A DNA stretch of 64,000 nucleotides from Nocardioides luti (lineage in GTDB: Bacteria > Actinomycetota > Actinomycetes > Propionibacteriales > Nocardioidaceae). The stretch spans positions 2,790,001 to 2,854,000 of the forward strand of contig NZ_JACKXE010000001.1 of the NCBI RefSeq assembly GCF_014212315.1, read 5' to 3'. The notes under the pieces are model-generated. The model did not search any database. It was not told the DNA's origin and saw nothing but the letters and a program-made list of their open reading frames with translations. Below are positions 17,189 through 26,800 of the stretch, in pieces; positions within the stretch are counted from its first letter, which is position 1; the number at the start of each line of letters is the position of its first letter. Position numbers and translations under genes: made by a program.

Positions 17189-17944
17189 TCAGGCGCCGGG
17201 CGGGCCTCCGCCGATGCGCCGGGTCAGGGCGGCGGCGGTGCGGCGGACCTCGACGCTGAGCGCGTGCGGGTCGCCCTGCTCGAAGGTGATCGCGACGCCC
17301 GCGACCGGGTGGCCGTTGTGGTCGACCACGGCGGCGGCGACGCTCGCGAGACCGGGCGTCACCTCGCCGTCCTCGGTGGCGTAGCCGCGCTGACGGGTCT
17401 CGGAGAGCACGCGGCGCAGCGCGCTCAGGCTGCTCGGCCCCACGCCGTGCCGGTCGACGAAGGCGGCGGGGCCGGGATAGAGGGCGCGGACCTGCGGGCC
17501 GGGCAGGAGGGCCAGCACCGCGCGCCCGCTGGCGGTGAGGTGCGCGGGCAGGCGGACGCCGACGTCGGTGACGAGCGGAGGACGGCCGGGGGCGCGCTCC
17601 TCGAGGACGTAGAGCACGTCGCGCCCGTGCAGCACCGCGAGGTGCGCGGTCTGGCCGGCGCGGTCGACGAGCTGGGCGAGCGGGCGCCGGGCGATCCGCT
17701 GGAGCGGCTCCTGCCGGGAGTAGCCGCTGCCGACCTCGAAGGCCGCGACCCCGAGGCCGTAGCGGTGCTCGTCGGGCAGGTGCACGACGAAGCCCTCGGC
17801 GACCATGGCGGCCAGGAGGTGGTACGCCGTGCTGCGGGGCAGGTCGCAGGCCCGCAGGATCCGGTCCAGGGGGACGGGGTCCGGCTGGCTGGCCAGGAAG
17901 CGGAGCACGCGCAGGGTGCGCGTCGCCGCCGGGACCTGGCTCAT
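17189..17944 (-). CDS. IclR family transcriptional regulator
   Basis: A 251-residue regulator with the IclR layout. The N-terminal winged helix-turn-helix covers residues 5-65 (TLRVLRFLASQPDPVPLDRI then CDLPRSTAYHLLAAMVAEGF). A C-terminal effector-binding domain follows, with the typical RHGVGPSSLSALRRVLSETRQRGYA and the conserved VAAAVVDHNGHPVAGVAI. The ATG lies six bases downstream of TAGCCT (minus strand, 17956-17951), a leaderless-type promoter. It is convergent with the nucleotidyltransferase gene. IclR proteins usually control catabolism of a small acid. Its target is not evident; the hut genes 4 kb away are only a guess. Confidence 0.9.
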   Translation of the reverse strand: MSQVPAATRTLRVLRFLASQPDPVPLDRILRACDLPRSTAYHLLAAMVAEGFVVHLPDEHRYGLGVAAFEVGSGYSRQEPLQRIARRPLAQLVDRAGQTAHLAVLHGRDVLYVLEERAPGRPPLVTDVGVRLPAHLTASGRAVLALLPGPQVRALYPGPAAFVDRHGVGPSSLSALRRVLSETRQRGYATEDGEVTPGLASVAAAVVDHNGHPVAGVAITFEQGDPHALSVEVRRTAAALTRRIGGGPPGA

Positions 17945-18018
17945 GCCGTGAGGCTAGCGGCCCCGGGCGTCGACCCGGGACCGCTCGCTGCTCGGACGGT
18001 GGTGCTGGGGGGTGGTGC

Positions 18019-18534
18019 TCAGACGGTGCCGGGTGCGCGGTGGCTGCCGCCGGTCTGCGGGTCGTTCACGGCCGGGTCGATGGCCGGGTCGGTCGTGCCG
18101 GCCGGGTGGGTGCCCTCGGTGCCCTCGGCGGCGTAGGTGCCGGTGCCCGACTCGGTGGCGACCGGGGTGCCCTGGACGGGCGTGGCGGGGGCGTAGTCGT
18201 CAGCCCGGTGGTCGACGTCGGGGTCGATCCGGTCGGCCTGGCGGACGGCGTCCTCCTGGCGGGCCTGCTCGAACTGCGCGCCCTGACGGGCCTCGGCCGC
18301 CTGGCGCTCGGCGCGCTCGGCCTCGGCGCGGGCGACCTCGGCGCGGGCCTCGGCCTCCTGGGCGTCGCGGTGCGAGGCGTCGATGGTCGGCGCCTGGGTG
18401 GCGGCGGCCGAGCGCAGCTGCTCGGCGTGGGCACGCTTCTGCTCCTTGTTGCGCTTGCTCATCATGACGCCGATGACGGCTGCGAGCAGCACGACGACGA
18501 CGAGCACGATGATGAGGACGGTGAGCGTGGTCAT
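18019..18534 (-). CDS. Membrane-anchored coiled-coil protein of unknown function
   Basis: A 171-residue protein with one N-terminal membrane helix (residues 4-26, LTVLIIVLVVVVLLAAVIGV), a basic stop-transfer patch (SKRNKEQKR), and then an Ala/Glu/Arg-rich coiled coil to about residue 100. The rest is disordered and Thr/Pro/Gly-rich with repeated PxxDP elements. The topology suggests a short N-terminus outside and a cytoplasmic tail. It resembles many uncharacterised actinobacterial proteins. Role unknown. Confidence 0.6.
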   Translation of the reverse strand: MTTLTVLIIVLVVVVLLAAVIGVMMSKRNKEQKRAHAEQLRSAAATQAPTIDASHRDAQEAEARAEVARAEAERAERQAAEARQGAQFEQARQEDAVRQADRIDPDVDHRADDYAPATPVQGTPVATESGTGTYAAEGTEGTHPAGTTDPAIDPAVNDPQTGGSHRAPGTV

Positions 18535-18628
18535 GCGGTCTCCTAGGTTTCGGCCCCGGGGATCGCCCGGTGCTCGTCGACGACCGTAGGCAGGTCGCGA
18601 CCGCGTTGGCCAGCCCCGCAGGGGTGAG

Positions 18629-19828
18629 TCAGGAGAGCCGGCGCTCGTCGCGCACCGGCACCAGCGGGGCCGCCACGACGGGGAAGAGGGCCGCTAGGGC
18701 GAAGGCGGCGGCGTAGCCGGCGTGCGTCACGACCAGCCCCGCGACCGGTGGCACGGCCGAGGCGGTGAGGAACTGGGCGGTGTTCTGCACCCCGAGCGCG
18801 CGACCGGACCAGAAGGGCCCGGAGCGCTCGGCGACCGCGGTGAACGCGAGGCCGTTGTCGGCGACCGTCAGCACGGTGGCGACCACCATCAGCGCGACGG
18901 CGAGCGCCCAGCCGAGCCCGGCGGTCAGGCCCAGGGCGGCCATCGTCGTGGCGGCGGCCAGCGCCACCCAGCGCAGCGGTCGCAGCCGGCTGCCCACGCG
19001 GTCCGAGAGCGCGCCGGCGGCGATGCGCCCGAGGGCGCCCCCGATCTGGGCGCCGGCGACGAGCGAGCCGGCGGCTGCCGGTGCCCAGCCCCGGTCCTGC
19101 ACCAGCCAGACGAGCGCGAAGGTCCACACGAGGAACTGCGGGACCACCAGCAGCACCGACACCGCGTGGATGCGGGCGAGGTAGCGGTCCGAGCGGTAGG
19201 GGTTCGGGACGGCCGCGGCCGTCCGGGCGTCCGGCCGGGGCGGGTCGACGACCACGACCGCGACGACCACGAGGGCGACCAGGCAGGCGAGGGTGGGCAC
19301 CCACAGGGCGGCGTAGACGCCCCGGGCGTCCGCGACGACGGCGATGCTGACCGCCGCGACCCCGACCCCGACCGGCTGCGCCATCTGCCGCACGCCCATC
19401 GCCAGGCCGCGCCGCTCGGGCGGGAACCAGCCCACGACGACCCGCCCGCTCGCGGAGTTGGTGCTGGCGGCGGTCGCACCGGCCAGGAAGAGGGCGACGG
19501 CCAGGGCGACGAGGCTGCCGCTGAGGGCGGCCGCGGCGCCGAGCACGGAGGTCGCGGCGAGCCCGGTCATCAGCACGAAGCGCTCGCCGCGCCGATCGGT
19601 CAGCGCGCCCCAGAGGACGAGCGTCAGCATCACGCCGATCGTGGGGGAGGCCGCCACCAGCCCGGCCCGGGCCAGGCTCAGCCCCTCGCGGTCGTGCAGC
19701 ACCGGGATCAGGAAGGCAGGGCCGTGCATCATGACCGCGGCCGCCGCCTGGGCCAGCGTGCTGGCCCCGAGCATCGACCAGCGCCGTGCGGTCGTCACCC
19801 GCACGCCCGGATCGGTCGAGGTCGCCAT
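18629..19828 (-). CDS. MFS transporter
   Basis: A 12-helix major facilitator superfamily protein of about 399 residues. The loop after helix 2 has WGALTDRRGERFVLMTG, the conserved G-x-x-x-D-R-x-G-x-R motif A; a matching loop GALSDRVGSRLRPLRW sits in the second half. The first-half sequence (MMHGPAFLIPVLHDREGLSL) resembles nitrate/nitrite- or sugar-efflux-type actinobacterial MFS members. I use the ATG at 19828; a TTG at 19840 is possible. It stands alone, so the substrate cannot be inferred. Confidence 0.85.
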   Translation of the reverse strand: MATSTDPGVRVTTARRWSMLGASTLAQAAAAVMMHGPAFLIPVLHDREGLSLARAGLVAASPTIGVMLTLVLWGALTDRRGERFVLMTGLAATSVLGAAAALSGSLVALAVALFLAGATAASTNSASGRVVVGWFPPERRGLAMGVRQMAQPVGVGVAAVSIAVVADARGVYAALWVPTLACLVALVVVAVVVVDPPRPDARTAAAVPNPYRSDRYLARIHAVSVLLVVPQFLVWTFALVWLVQDRGWAPAAAGSLVAGAQIGGALGRIAAGALSDRVGSRLRPLRWVALAAATTMAALGLTAGLGWALAVALMVVATVLTVADNGLAFTAVAERSGPFWSGRALGVQNTAQFLTASAVPPVAGLVVTHAGYAAAFALAALFPVVAAPLVPVRDERRLS

Positions 19829-19920
19829 GGCCCCAGTCAACGCCTGTCATCCCGTCGTACGTCATGGCGTCCCGGAGGGTGACCTGTGACCTTTCCCATC
19901 GCCGGTGCCGCTCCGGACGC

Positions 19921-19961
19921 GACGAGGCCGGTCATCCCCCGTGCGGGTGACCGGCCTCGTC
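19921..19961 (-). terminator. Terminator of the secreted anchor-P-like gene
   Basis: Perfect 14-bp inverted repeat GACGAGGCCGGTCA at 19921-19934 and TGACCGGCCTCGTC at 19948-19961 with a 13-base loop, about 45 bases past the minus-strand stop at 20005. Confidence 0.75.
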
Positions 19962-20004
19962 GGTGCTGCGGTGCTGCGGTGCTGCGTCGGTGTGGTGCGG
20001 CGCC

Positions 20005-21279
20005 TCAGAGCCCGGGGCGCTTGATGCGGAGCTGCGCGCGACCGAGGTCGATCACCGCGCCGCTGCCGTCGAGCAGGGTGATCTCGAGGGCGGTGATGCG
20101 GATGCCGGCGTGCACCTTCTTGACGAGGTTGCGCTCGAGCCGGGCCACGCCCGGGATCTCGAGGACGTCGGTGTCGGGGAACTCCATCGCCTGGCCGTTC
20201 GCGGTGATCGAGCCGATCGTGCCGATCGCCTTGCGCTTGAGCTGGCCGAGGTTGTCGCCCGAGCGGGTGACCTCGACGCGGCCCTTGATGCCCTCGACGA
20301 CGAGCTGGCCGTCACCGAGGTCGATGCTCGCGACCCGCGACTGCTCGAAGCCCGTGGCGCGGGAGGCGTTCTGCTTGCCCATCTGACGGTTCTCGACCGC
20401 GCCGACGACGGCCTGGCCGCCGAGGTCGACCGAGGCGAGCGCCCGGACGCGGACCTTGCCGTCGGTGCCCTGGCAGGGGATCGGGGAGTACGGCGTGCGG
20501 CCGTTCGTGACGTTGCCCTGGAGGCCGGTGGCCTGGAGGGCGGCCGAGTAGCCGCCGAAGATCCCGGTGACGATGCCGTCGGCGATGCTCGCGTCGGTCT
20601 TGGCGATCCGGGCGCGCGAGCCGGTGGCGGCGGACTCGATGTAGATGACGTCGGCGTGCGCGCGGGCCCCGTGGGCGTCGCTCGTGGTGCCGGTGCGGCC
20701 GACGGTGATGGTCGCGACGCCGGGGACGTCGAGGGGCTGGCCCGGCGTAGGAGCGTCGAGCTCCTGGGGCGGGCCGGCCGTCGGGGTCAGGGTGATGGTG
20801 CCGACGCTGGTGGAGGTCGTGGCGTGGAAGCCCGAGTCGTCGTGGAAGGCCCGCGAGACCGACTTGATGCCCTCGATCGACAGGGTGCCCATCGGGGTCT
20901 CGGCCAGGTCGATGCGCGCGATCGTGTTGCGCGACATCGACGAGGTGACGCCCTTCTTCTTCTGGGTCCAGACCTTGGTCGCGACCTGGGACGCGGTGCC
21001 GATGCCGGGCAGCGTCTCGCTCGTGACGACGTTGTCGCGGGTCTTGCCGGCGAGGTTGGTGCAGCCGATCACCTGGTAGGCGCTGCTGCCGGAGCCCGCG
21101 GGGACCTGGCCGCCGCGCACGCGGGTGCCGAAGCCGGACGTCTGGAGCGCGAACTCCGTCGGCTGGGTGCGGGCCGCGGCGCCGGGTGCCGACGCGGCGC
21201 CGGCTCCGGGGCTGGTGAGCCCGATCGTCCCGGCCGAGGCGAGCGCCAGGATGCTGGTGGTGACGAGGATCTTTCGCAT
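20005..21279 (-). CDS. Secreted protein resembling choice-of-anchor P family
   Basis: A 424-residue exported protein starting MRKILVTTSILALASAGTIG, a clean Sec signal peptide. The ATG at 21279-21277 has GGGAGAG upstream, which decides the start over the longer frame to 21390. The mature part is beta-rich with repeated strands such as SVGTITLTPTAG and GVATITVGRTG. The pattern fits actinobacterial choice-of-anchor P surface proteins, but no sortase LPxTG or obvious C-terminal anchor is seen; it ends AQLRIKRPGL. It may be freely secreted. Upstream is a GC-rich leader of about 150 bases with no recognised riboswitch. Confidence 0.65.
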   Translation of the reverse strand: MRKILVTTSILALASAGTIGLTSPGAGAASAPGAAARTQPTEFALQTSGFGTRVRGGQVPAGSGSSAYQVIGCTNLAGKTRDNVVTSETLPGIGTASQVATKVWTQKKKGVTSSMSRNTIARIDLAETPMGTLSIEGIKSVSRAFHDDSGFHATTSTSVGTITLTPTAGPPQELDAPTPGQPLDVPGVATITVGRTGTTSDAHGARAHADVIYIESAATGSRARIAKTDASIADGIVTGIFGGYSAALQATGLQGNVTNGRTPYSPIPCQGTDGKVRVRALASVDLGGQAVVGAVENRQMGKQNASRATGFEQSRVASIDLGDGQLVVEGIKGRVEVTRSGDNLGQLKRKAIGTIGSITANGQAMEFPDTDVLEIPGVARLERNLVKKVHAGIRITALEITLLDGSGAVIDLGRAQLRIKRPGL

Positions 21280-21528
21280 GTGTGTGCTCTCTCCCGTTAG
21301 AGAGCCCGCGGCGCACGGAGACGCCGGGGCCGTGTGGCCGATCCCGGCCGCTCCCCCGAGCCTGCGGATCTTGCGGGTGAAAGTACCCACTGGTAACCGC
21401 CGTCACTCCTCGCTGGAGGCAAAATCCCGCGGGCCGGGCGTGTCACCCGTCACATGAGTCTGGGATCCGAGACACCGGGCGGGGTGGTGGGTCTGGTGCG
21501 GCCCGGACGATCGCGGTTTCGTGGACGC

Positions 21529-23076
21529 ATGCCTGCACCTGTGGTCGTCGGAGTCGGACCGGTCTCGCCCGAGGACGTCCTCGCCGTGGCGCGCGACGGG
21601 GCCGCGGTCACGCTCGGCGAGGACGCCGTGGCGGCGATGCACCGGGCCCGCGAGGTCGTCGAGGAGCTCGCGTCCGGGGCGACCCCGGCGTACGGCATCT
21701 CGACCGGGTTCGGCGCCCTGGCCACCCGCCACATCCCCACCGAGAGGCGCGCGCAGCTGCAGAAGTCGCTGGTCCGCTCGCACGCTGCCGGCTCCGGCCC
21801 CGAGGTCGAGCGCGAGGTGACCCGGGCACTGATGCTGCTGCGCCTGTCCACCCAGGCGACCGGGCACACCGGGCTCCGGGTCGAGACCGCACAGCTGATG
21901 GCCGACCTGCTGTCCCACGGCATCACGCCGGTCGTGCACGAGTACGGCTCGCTCGGCTGCTCCGGCGACCTGGCCCCGCTGTCGCACTGCGCCCTGGCGC
22001 TGATGGGCGAGGGCCCGGTGCGGGACGCCGCCGGCACGTTGGTGCCGGCCGCCGATGCCCTGGCCGCCGCCGGTCTTCACCCCGTCGAGCTCGAGGCCAA
22101 GGAGGGGCTGGCACTCATCAACGGCACCGACGGCATGCTCGGCATGCTGGTGATGGCGATCGCCGACCTGCGCCGGCTGCTCCGCACCGCCGACCTGACC
22201 GCCGCGATGTCGGTCGAGGGCCAGCTCGGCACCGACCGGGTCTTCGCCCCCGAGCTGCAGGCGATCCGCCCGCACCCCGGCCAGGCCGTGTCGGCCGCCA
22301 ACCTGACCCGGCTGCTCGCGGACTCCGGGGTCGTCGCCTCACACCGTGGGCCGGACTGCAACCGGGTGCAGGACGCCTACTCCCTGCGCTGCTCGCCGCA
22401 GGTGCACGGCGGCGCGCGCGACACGGTGGAGTACGCCGCCACGGTGGCCGGCCGCGAGCTCGCCTCGGCCGTCGACAACCCGGTCGTCCTGGCGGAGGAG
22501 GGTCGCGTCGAGTCGAACGGCAACTTCCACGGGGCGCCGGTCGCCTACGTGCTCGACTTCCTCGCGATCGTCGCCGCCGACGTGGCCTCGATCAGCGAAC
22601 GGCGCACCGACCGCTTCCTCGACAAGGCCCGCAACCACGGGCTGCCGCCGTTCCTCGCGCACGACCCGGGCGTCGACAGCGGCCACATGATCGCGCAGTA
22701 CACCCAGGCCGCGATCGTCTCCGAGCTCAAGCGGCTCGCGGCGCCCGCCTCGGTCGACTCGATCCCCTCGTCGGCCATGCAGGAGGACCACGTCTCGATG
22801 GGGTGGTCGGCCGCCCGCAAGCTGCGCCGCTCGGTCGACGGCCTGACCCGGGTCCTGGCGATCGAGCTGCTCACCGCGGCCCGCGCGCTCGACCTCCGGG
22901 CGCCGCTGGAGCCGTCACCGGCCACCGCGGCCGCCGTCCGCACCCTGCGCGAGGCGGGCGTCGAGGGCCCCGGCCCCGACCGCCACCTGTCGCCCGAGAT
23001 CGAGACGGCCGTCGCGCTCGTCCGGTCCGGCGCCGTGCTGGACGCCGTCGAAGCCGTCGTCGGGGAGCTGTCGTGA
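21529..23076 (+). CDS. hutH: Histidine ammonia-lyase
   Basis: Converts histidine to urocanate and ammonia, the first step of histidine catabolism. The 515 residues match the normal size when the ATG at 21529 is used; an upstream ATG at 21454 would add 25 atypical residues. The MIO prosthetic group forms from Cys144-Ser145-Gly146 in GSLGCSGDLAPLSH; the usual Ala is Cys here, which the family pattern allows and actinobacterial enzymes often show. YGISTGFG at 55-62 carries the catalytic Tyr. The gene converges on a small antisense gene, with 5 bases between stops, which separates it from hutU. Confidence 0.96.
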   Translation: MPAPVVVGVGPVSPEDVLAVARDGAAVTLGEDAVAAMHRAREVVEELASGATPAYGISTGFGALATRHIPTERRAQLQKSLVRSHAAGSGPEVEREVTRALMLLRLSTQATGHTGLRVETAQLMADLLSHGITPVVHEYGSLGCSGDLAPLSHCALALMGEGPVRDAAGTLVPAADALAAAGLHPVELEAKEGLALINGTDGMLGMLVMAIADLRRLLRTADLTAAMSVEGQLGTDRVFAPELQAIRPHPGQAVSAANLTRLLADSGVVASHRGPDCNRVQDAYSLRCSPQVHGGARDTVEYAATVAGRELASAVDNPVVLAEEGRVESNGNFHGAPVAYVLDFLAIVAADVASISERRTDRFLDKARNHGLPPFLAHDPGVDSGHMIAQYTQAAIVSELKRLAAPASVDSIPSSAMQEDHVSMGWSAARKLRRSVDGLTRVLAIELLTAARALDLRAPLEPSPATAAAVRTLREAGVEGPGPDRHLSPEIETAVALVRSGAVLDAVEAVVGELS

Positions 23077-23081
23077 GCGCG

Positions 23082-23558
23082 TCAGGAGCTCGCGGCGGCG
23101 TCCTGCTGGACGAACTGCTGCACCAGCCACACCGTGAAGAGCACCAGCCCCGGGTCGACCCGGTCGTCGTGGACCCGGATCCGGGCCGGCGTACGTCCCC
23201 ATCCGCGGGCCTCGACCGTCAGCAGCGGTGTCCCGTCACGGGCGAGCTCGTACCCGTTCTTCCAGCTGCTGCGGGAGGTCAGGTCGTGTGGCAGGCCGTT
23301 CCACACCACCGGCCCGCCGTGCCGGAGCAGCCCGCGCTGGGTGAACGTCCCGACGACCACCCCGGCCTCGTCCACGGCCTCGGTCGACCGCCCGAGGAAG
23401 CCCCGCTGCCGCGCGACCAGGGGGCGGCCCACCACCGGGCGGAGCTCGTGGCTGCGCCCGAGCAGTCCCTCGCGCCGCACCGATCCGACGCCGGCGAGGT
23501 CGTAGCGCCGGCGGTCGTCGGTCGACCGCGTCAGCACCAGCTCACCGTCCCCCGCCAT
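23082..23558 (-). CDS. Conserved hypothetical protein antisense within the hut region
   Basis: A 158-residue soluble protein starting [20 protein letters not shown], beta-rich with several RxGLLG and GFLGRS turns. The second half has aromatic strands ([15 protein letters not shown]) and ends in a helix with QQFVQQ. The pattern recalls the tubby-like/LURP-one fold, but that is weak. TAGGGT at 23570-23565 on the minus strand lies six bases before the ATG, a leaderless-type promoter. It sits between hutH and hutU on the opposite strand, starting only 32 bases from the hutU start. No function assigned. Confidence 0.65.
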   Translation of the reverse strand: MAGDGELVLTRSTDDRRRYDLAGVGSVRREGLLGRSHELRPVVGRPLVARQRGFLGRSTEAVDEAGVVVGTFTQRGLLRHGGPVVWNGLPHDLTSRSSWKNGYELARDGTPLLTVEARGWGRTPARIRVHDDRVDPGLVLFTVWLVQQFVQQDAAASS

Positions 23559-23590
23559 GCCGCGACCCTAGTCCGATCCAGGAGCCACCG

Positions 23591-25249
23591 ATGAGCACCA
23601 ACCCCCGCCTCCCCGTCCGGGCCGCCCGCGGCACCGAGCTGATCGCACGCTCGTGGCAGACCGAGGCACCGCTGCGGATGCTGATGAACAACCTCGACCC
23701 GGAGAACGCCGAGCGTCCCGAGGACCTCGTGGTCTACGGCGGCACCGGCAAGGCCGCGCGCAGCTGGGAGGCGTACGACGCCCTCGTCCGCACGCTGACC
23801 ACGCTCGGCGACGACGAGACGATGCTCGTGCAGTCGGGCAAGCCGGTCGGCGTGATGCGCACGCACCCGTGGGCGCCGCGGGTGCTGATCGCGAACTCCA
23901 ACCTGGTCGGGGACTGGGCGAACTGGGAGGAGTTCCGCCGGCTCGAGGACCTCGGGCTGACGATGTACGGCCAGATGACCGCCGGGTCGTGGATCTACAT
24001 CGGCACCCAGGGGATCCTCCAGGGCACCTTCGAGACCTTCGCCGCGGTCGCCGACAAGCGCTTCGGCGGCACGCTCGCCGGCACCATCACGGTGACCGCC
24101 GGGCTCGGCGGGATGGGCGGCGCCCAGCCGCTGGCCGTGACCATGAACGACGGCGTCGTCATCTGCATCGAGTGCGACCAGGCCCGCATCGAGCGCCGGA
24201 TCGAGCACCGCTACCTCGACGTCCAGGCCGCGTCCCTGGAGGAGGCCGTCGCGATGGCCGTCGCCGCGCGCGACGAGCGCCGGCCGCTCTCGATCGGGGT
24301 GCTCGGCAACGCGGCCCTGATGCTGCCCGAACTGCTCGAGACCGGGGCGCCGGTCGACATCGTCACCGACCAGACGTCCGCGCACGACCCGCTGTTCTAC
24401 CTCCCGGCCGGCACGTCGTACGACGACTGGGTGACCGAGCGCGAGGCCGACCCGGCCGGCTTCACCAAGCGGGCCCAGGAGTCGATGGCCGCCCACGTGC
24501 GCGCGATGGTGGAGTTCCAGGACGCCGGCGCCGAGGTCTTCGACTACGGCAACTCGATCCGCGACGAGGCCCGCAAGGGCGGCTACGACCGGGCCTTCGA
24601 GTTCCCCGGCTTCGTGCCGGCGTACATCCGTCCGCTCTTCTGCGAGGGCCGGGGCCCGTTCCGCTGGGCCGCGCTGTCCGGCGACCCCGCCGACATCGCG
24701 GCGACGGACCGGGCGATCCTCGAGCTCTTCCCCGACAACGAGCGCCTGCACAAGTGGATCACCATGGCCGGCGAGCGGGTCGCCTTCCAGGGCCTGCCGG
24801 CCCGGATCTGCTGGCTCGGGTACGGCGAGCGTCACCTCGCCGGCCTGAAGTTCAACGAGATGGTCGCCTCCGGGGAGCTCAAGGCGCCGATCGTGATCGG
24901 CCGCGACCACCTGGACTGCGGCTCGGTCGCGTCGCCGTACCGCGAGACCGAGGCGATGCTCGACGGCTCCGACGCCATCGCCGACTGGGCGCTGCTGAAC
25001 GCCCTGGTCAACACGGCCTCGGGGGCCTCCTGGGTGTCGATCCACCACGGCGGCGGCGTCGGCATGGGCCGGTCGATCCACGCGGGCCAGGTCTGCGTGG
25101 CCGACGGCACCGCGCTGGCCGCGCAGAAGATCGAGCGGGTGCTCACCAACGACCCGGGCATGGGCGTGATCCGGCACGTCGACGCGGGCTACGAGCGGGC
25201 GGCCGAGGTGGCCGCCGAGCGCGGCGTCCGGATCCCCATGTCGGAGTGA
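23591..25249 (+). CDS. hutU: Urocanate hydratase
   Basis: Adds water to urocanate to give imidazolonepropionate; an NAD-dependent cytosolic enzyme. The 552 residues are the standard length. NAD-binding elements are [18 protein letters not shown] (171-188) and [16 protein letters not shown] near 485-500. Cys407 in the ARICW motif corresponds to the conserved active-site cysteine. [17 protein letters not shown] is also family-typical. The ATG has AGGAG eight bases upstream. Its promoter must overlap the start of the divergent 158-residue gene, or it depends on read-through from hutH. Confidence 0.97.
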   Translation: MSTNPRLPVRAARGTELIARSWQTEAPLRMLMNNLDPENAERPEDLVVYGGTGKAARSWEAYDALVRTLTTLGDDETMLVQSGKPVGVMRTHPWAPRVLIANSNLVGDWANWEEFRRLEDLGLTMYGQMTAGSWIYIGTQGILQGTFETFAAVADKRFGGTLAGTITVTAGLGGMGGAQPLAVTMNDGVVICIECDQARIERRIEHRYLDVQAASLEEAVAMAVAARDERRPLSIGVLGNAALMLPELLETGAPVDIVTDQTSAHDPLFYLPAGTSYDDWVTEREADPAGFTKRAQESMAAHVRAMVEFQDAGAEVFDYGNSIRDEARKGGYDRAFEFPGFVPAYIRPLFCEGRGPFRWAALSGDPADIAATDRAILELFPDNERLHKWITMAGERVAFQGLPARICWLGYGERHLAGLKFNEMVASGELKAPIVIGRDHLDCGSVASPYRETEAMLDGSDAIADWALLNALVNTASGASWVSIHHGGGVGMGRSIHAGQVCVADGTALAAQKIERVLTNDPGMGVIRHVDAGYERAAEVAAERGVRIPMSE

Positions 25250-25301
25250 ACGTCTGGGTGATCGCCCGTGCGGGCGCCCGACTGCGTGCAAGAGTGACAG
25301 C

Positions 25302-26333
25302 GTGACGACGCAGCCGGCCCGATCGCGGGTGACCCTGACCGACATCAGCTCCCGTGCCTGGGAGCACCCGGCGGACCGGGGCGCGCTCGTCGCGCTGCGC
25401 AAGCTCAAGGGCTTCGACACCGTCCTGAAGGCGATGTCCGGGCTCTTCAACGAGCGCGCCGTACGCCTGGTCTACCTCGGCTCCGCGATCAAGGTCGACG
25501 AGCGCCAGTTCTCGCGCCTGCACAGCCTGCTGACCGACGTCGCGCGGATCCTCGACGCCCCCGAGCTGCCCGAGCTCTACGTCTCGGCGAACCCGGTCCC
25601 GAACGCCCTGACGATCGGCATGAACAAGCCGTTCATCGTGGTGACCTCCGGGCTCGTCGACCTGCTCGACGACGAGGAGATGCGCTTCGTCCTCGGCCAC
25701 GAGCTCGGCCACGCGATCAGCGGCCACGCGGTCTACCAGACCCTGCTGCAGCGGCTGATCCAGCTCAGCGGGGTGCTCAACGCCGTGCCGCTGGGCGGCC
25801 TGGGCTTCCGCGCGATCATGGCGGCGCTGATGGAGTGGTCGCGCAAGGCCGAGCTGTCCGCCGACCGGGCCGGGCTGCTCGCGACCCAGGACCCCCCGAC
25901 CGCCTTCCGCGTGCACATGCAGCTCGCGAGCGGCGGCCACCTCGAGGACCTGGACACCACGTCGTTCTTCGCCCAGGGGCAGGAGTACGACGACGCCGGC
26001 GACCTGCGCGACTCCGTGCTCAAGCTGCTGCTCGTCGAGGCGCGCAGCCACCCCTTCGCGGTGGTCCGCGCGACCGAGCTGCGGCGCTGGGTCGACTCGG
26101 GGGAGTACACCGCCTTCCTCGCCGGCGGCTACCCCCGCCGCGACACCGACGACGAGGCGAAGGTCAGCGACGCCGCCCGCGACGCGGCCCGCAGCTACAC
26201 CGAGACCTTCCAGCAGAGCCAGGACGCCGTCGGCCGGCTCGTCCACGACGCCGCCGGCTTCCTCGGCAGCGCCAAGCTCTGGCTCGACGACGTCCTCGGC
26301 CGCAGCGGCCGGCCGGACGACGACGCGGTCTGA
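25302..26333 (+). CDS. M48 family zinc metallopeptidase
   Basis: A 343-residue protease of the M48 (Ste24/HtpX) clan. The zinc motif HELGH is at 133-137 followed by AISGH, with the expected downstream acidic ligand in SADRAGLLA (near residue 188). Unlike HtpX it has no clear four-helix membrane architecture; the hydrophobic stretches around 150-180 are modest, so it may be cytoplasmic or peripherally bound. The start GTG 25302 lies six bases after AAGAGT. A small gene begins 9 bases after its stop, suggesting an operon. Confidence 0.9.
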   Translation: MTTQPARSRVTLTDISSRAWEHPADRGALVALRKLKGFDTVLKAMSGLFNERAVRLVYLGSAIKVDERQFSRLHSLLTDVARILDAPELPELYVSANPVPNALTIGMNKPFIVVTSGLVDLLDDEEMRFVLGHELGHAISGHAVYQTLLQRLIQLSGVLNAVPLGGLGFRAIMAALMEWSRKAELSADRAGLLATQDPPTAFRVHMQLASGGHLEDLDTTSFFAQGQEYDDAGDLRDSVLKLLLVEARSHPFAVVRATELRRWVDSGEYTAFLAGGYPRRDTDDEAKVSDAARDAARSYTETFQQSQDAVGRLVHDAAGFLGSAKLWLDDVLGRSGRPDDDAV

Positions 26334-26341
26334 GACGGCGC

Positions 26342-26650
26342 GTGGGGCCGTCGGACCCGCCCGACCCGCCCGACCCGGCCCACCTGGCCGGGTTGCTGGC
26401 ACGGGTCCCGGCGGGCTGGTCGGTGGCGGCGTACGACGGACGCCGCTACGGCGTGACCCGGTCGTCGGCCGCGGGCGGGCGGAGCATCGGGGTGTACGCC
26501 GAGGAGCTGGGTGGCACCGACGTCGTGAGCACCAACGTCTACCTCACCTCGTCCGGACCGCAGCTGCGGCCCTGCGAGATGCCGGCCGAGAAGGTGCTGG
26601 CCTTCCTGGCCGGCCTCGAGGTCGTCGACCCGCCGTCGACGCCCGCGTAG
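26342..26650 (+). CDS. Small hypothetical protein downstream of M48 peptidase
   Basis: A 102-residue protein from GTG 26342. A Pro/Asp-rich start (GPSDPPDPPDP) is followed by a compact alpha/beta region: LARVPAGWSVAAYDGRRYGV, then strands SIGVYAEELGG and STNVYLTSSGPQLRP, then a C-terminal helix MPAEKVLAFLAGLEVV. No cysteine, signal peptide or membrane segment. It begins 9 bases after the peptidase stop and so probably shares its transcript. Function unknown. Confidence 0.6.
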   Translation: MGPSDPPDPPDPAHLAGLLARVPAGWSVAAYDGRRYGVTRSSAAGGRSIGVYAEELGGTDVVSTNVYLTSSGPQLRPCEMPAEKVLAFLAGLEVVDPPSTPA

Positions 26651-26653
26651 GAG

Positions 26654-26797
26654 CTAGTAGAACCGGCGCCGGGTGCCGCCGACCGGGACGAAGTTCAGCA
26701 CCAGCCCGATGACCACGAGGGCGATCCCGATCCAGGTCAGGACCGTGACGTCGGCGACGAGCCCGATGACGAGCAGGACCAGCCCGAGGAGGACCAC
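26654..26797 (-). CDS. Tiny two-helix membrane protein (DUF6131-like)
   Basis: A 47-residue ORF from GTG 26797 to TAG 26654: VLLGLVLLVIGLVADVTVLT, then WIGIALVVIGLVLNFVPVGG, then TRRRFY. Two short hydrophobic helices and a basic aromatic C-terminus match the small actinobacterial DUF6131-type pattern. It begins three bases after the stop of the upstream CoA-ester lyase gene (TGAGCCGTG), so it is probably co-translated. Role unknown; small proteins of this shape are often stress-linked. Confidence 0.65.
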   Translation of the reverse strand: MVLLGLVLLVIGLVADVTVLTWIGIALVVIGLVLNFVPVGGTRRRFY

Positions 26798-26800
26798 GGC

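Noticed and set aside
21280..21453. GC-rich leader upstream of the anchor-P-like gene as a cyclic-di-AMP (ydaO) riboswitch
   Set aside because: It has paired GC arms and lies before an exported surface protein, but I could not match the conserved ydaO core; an Infernal search would be needed.
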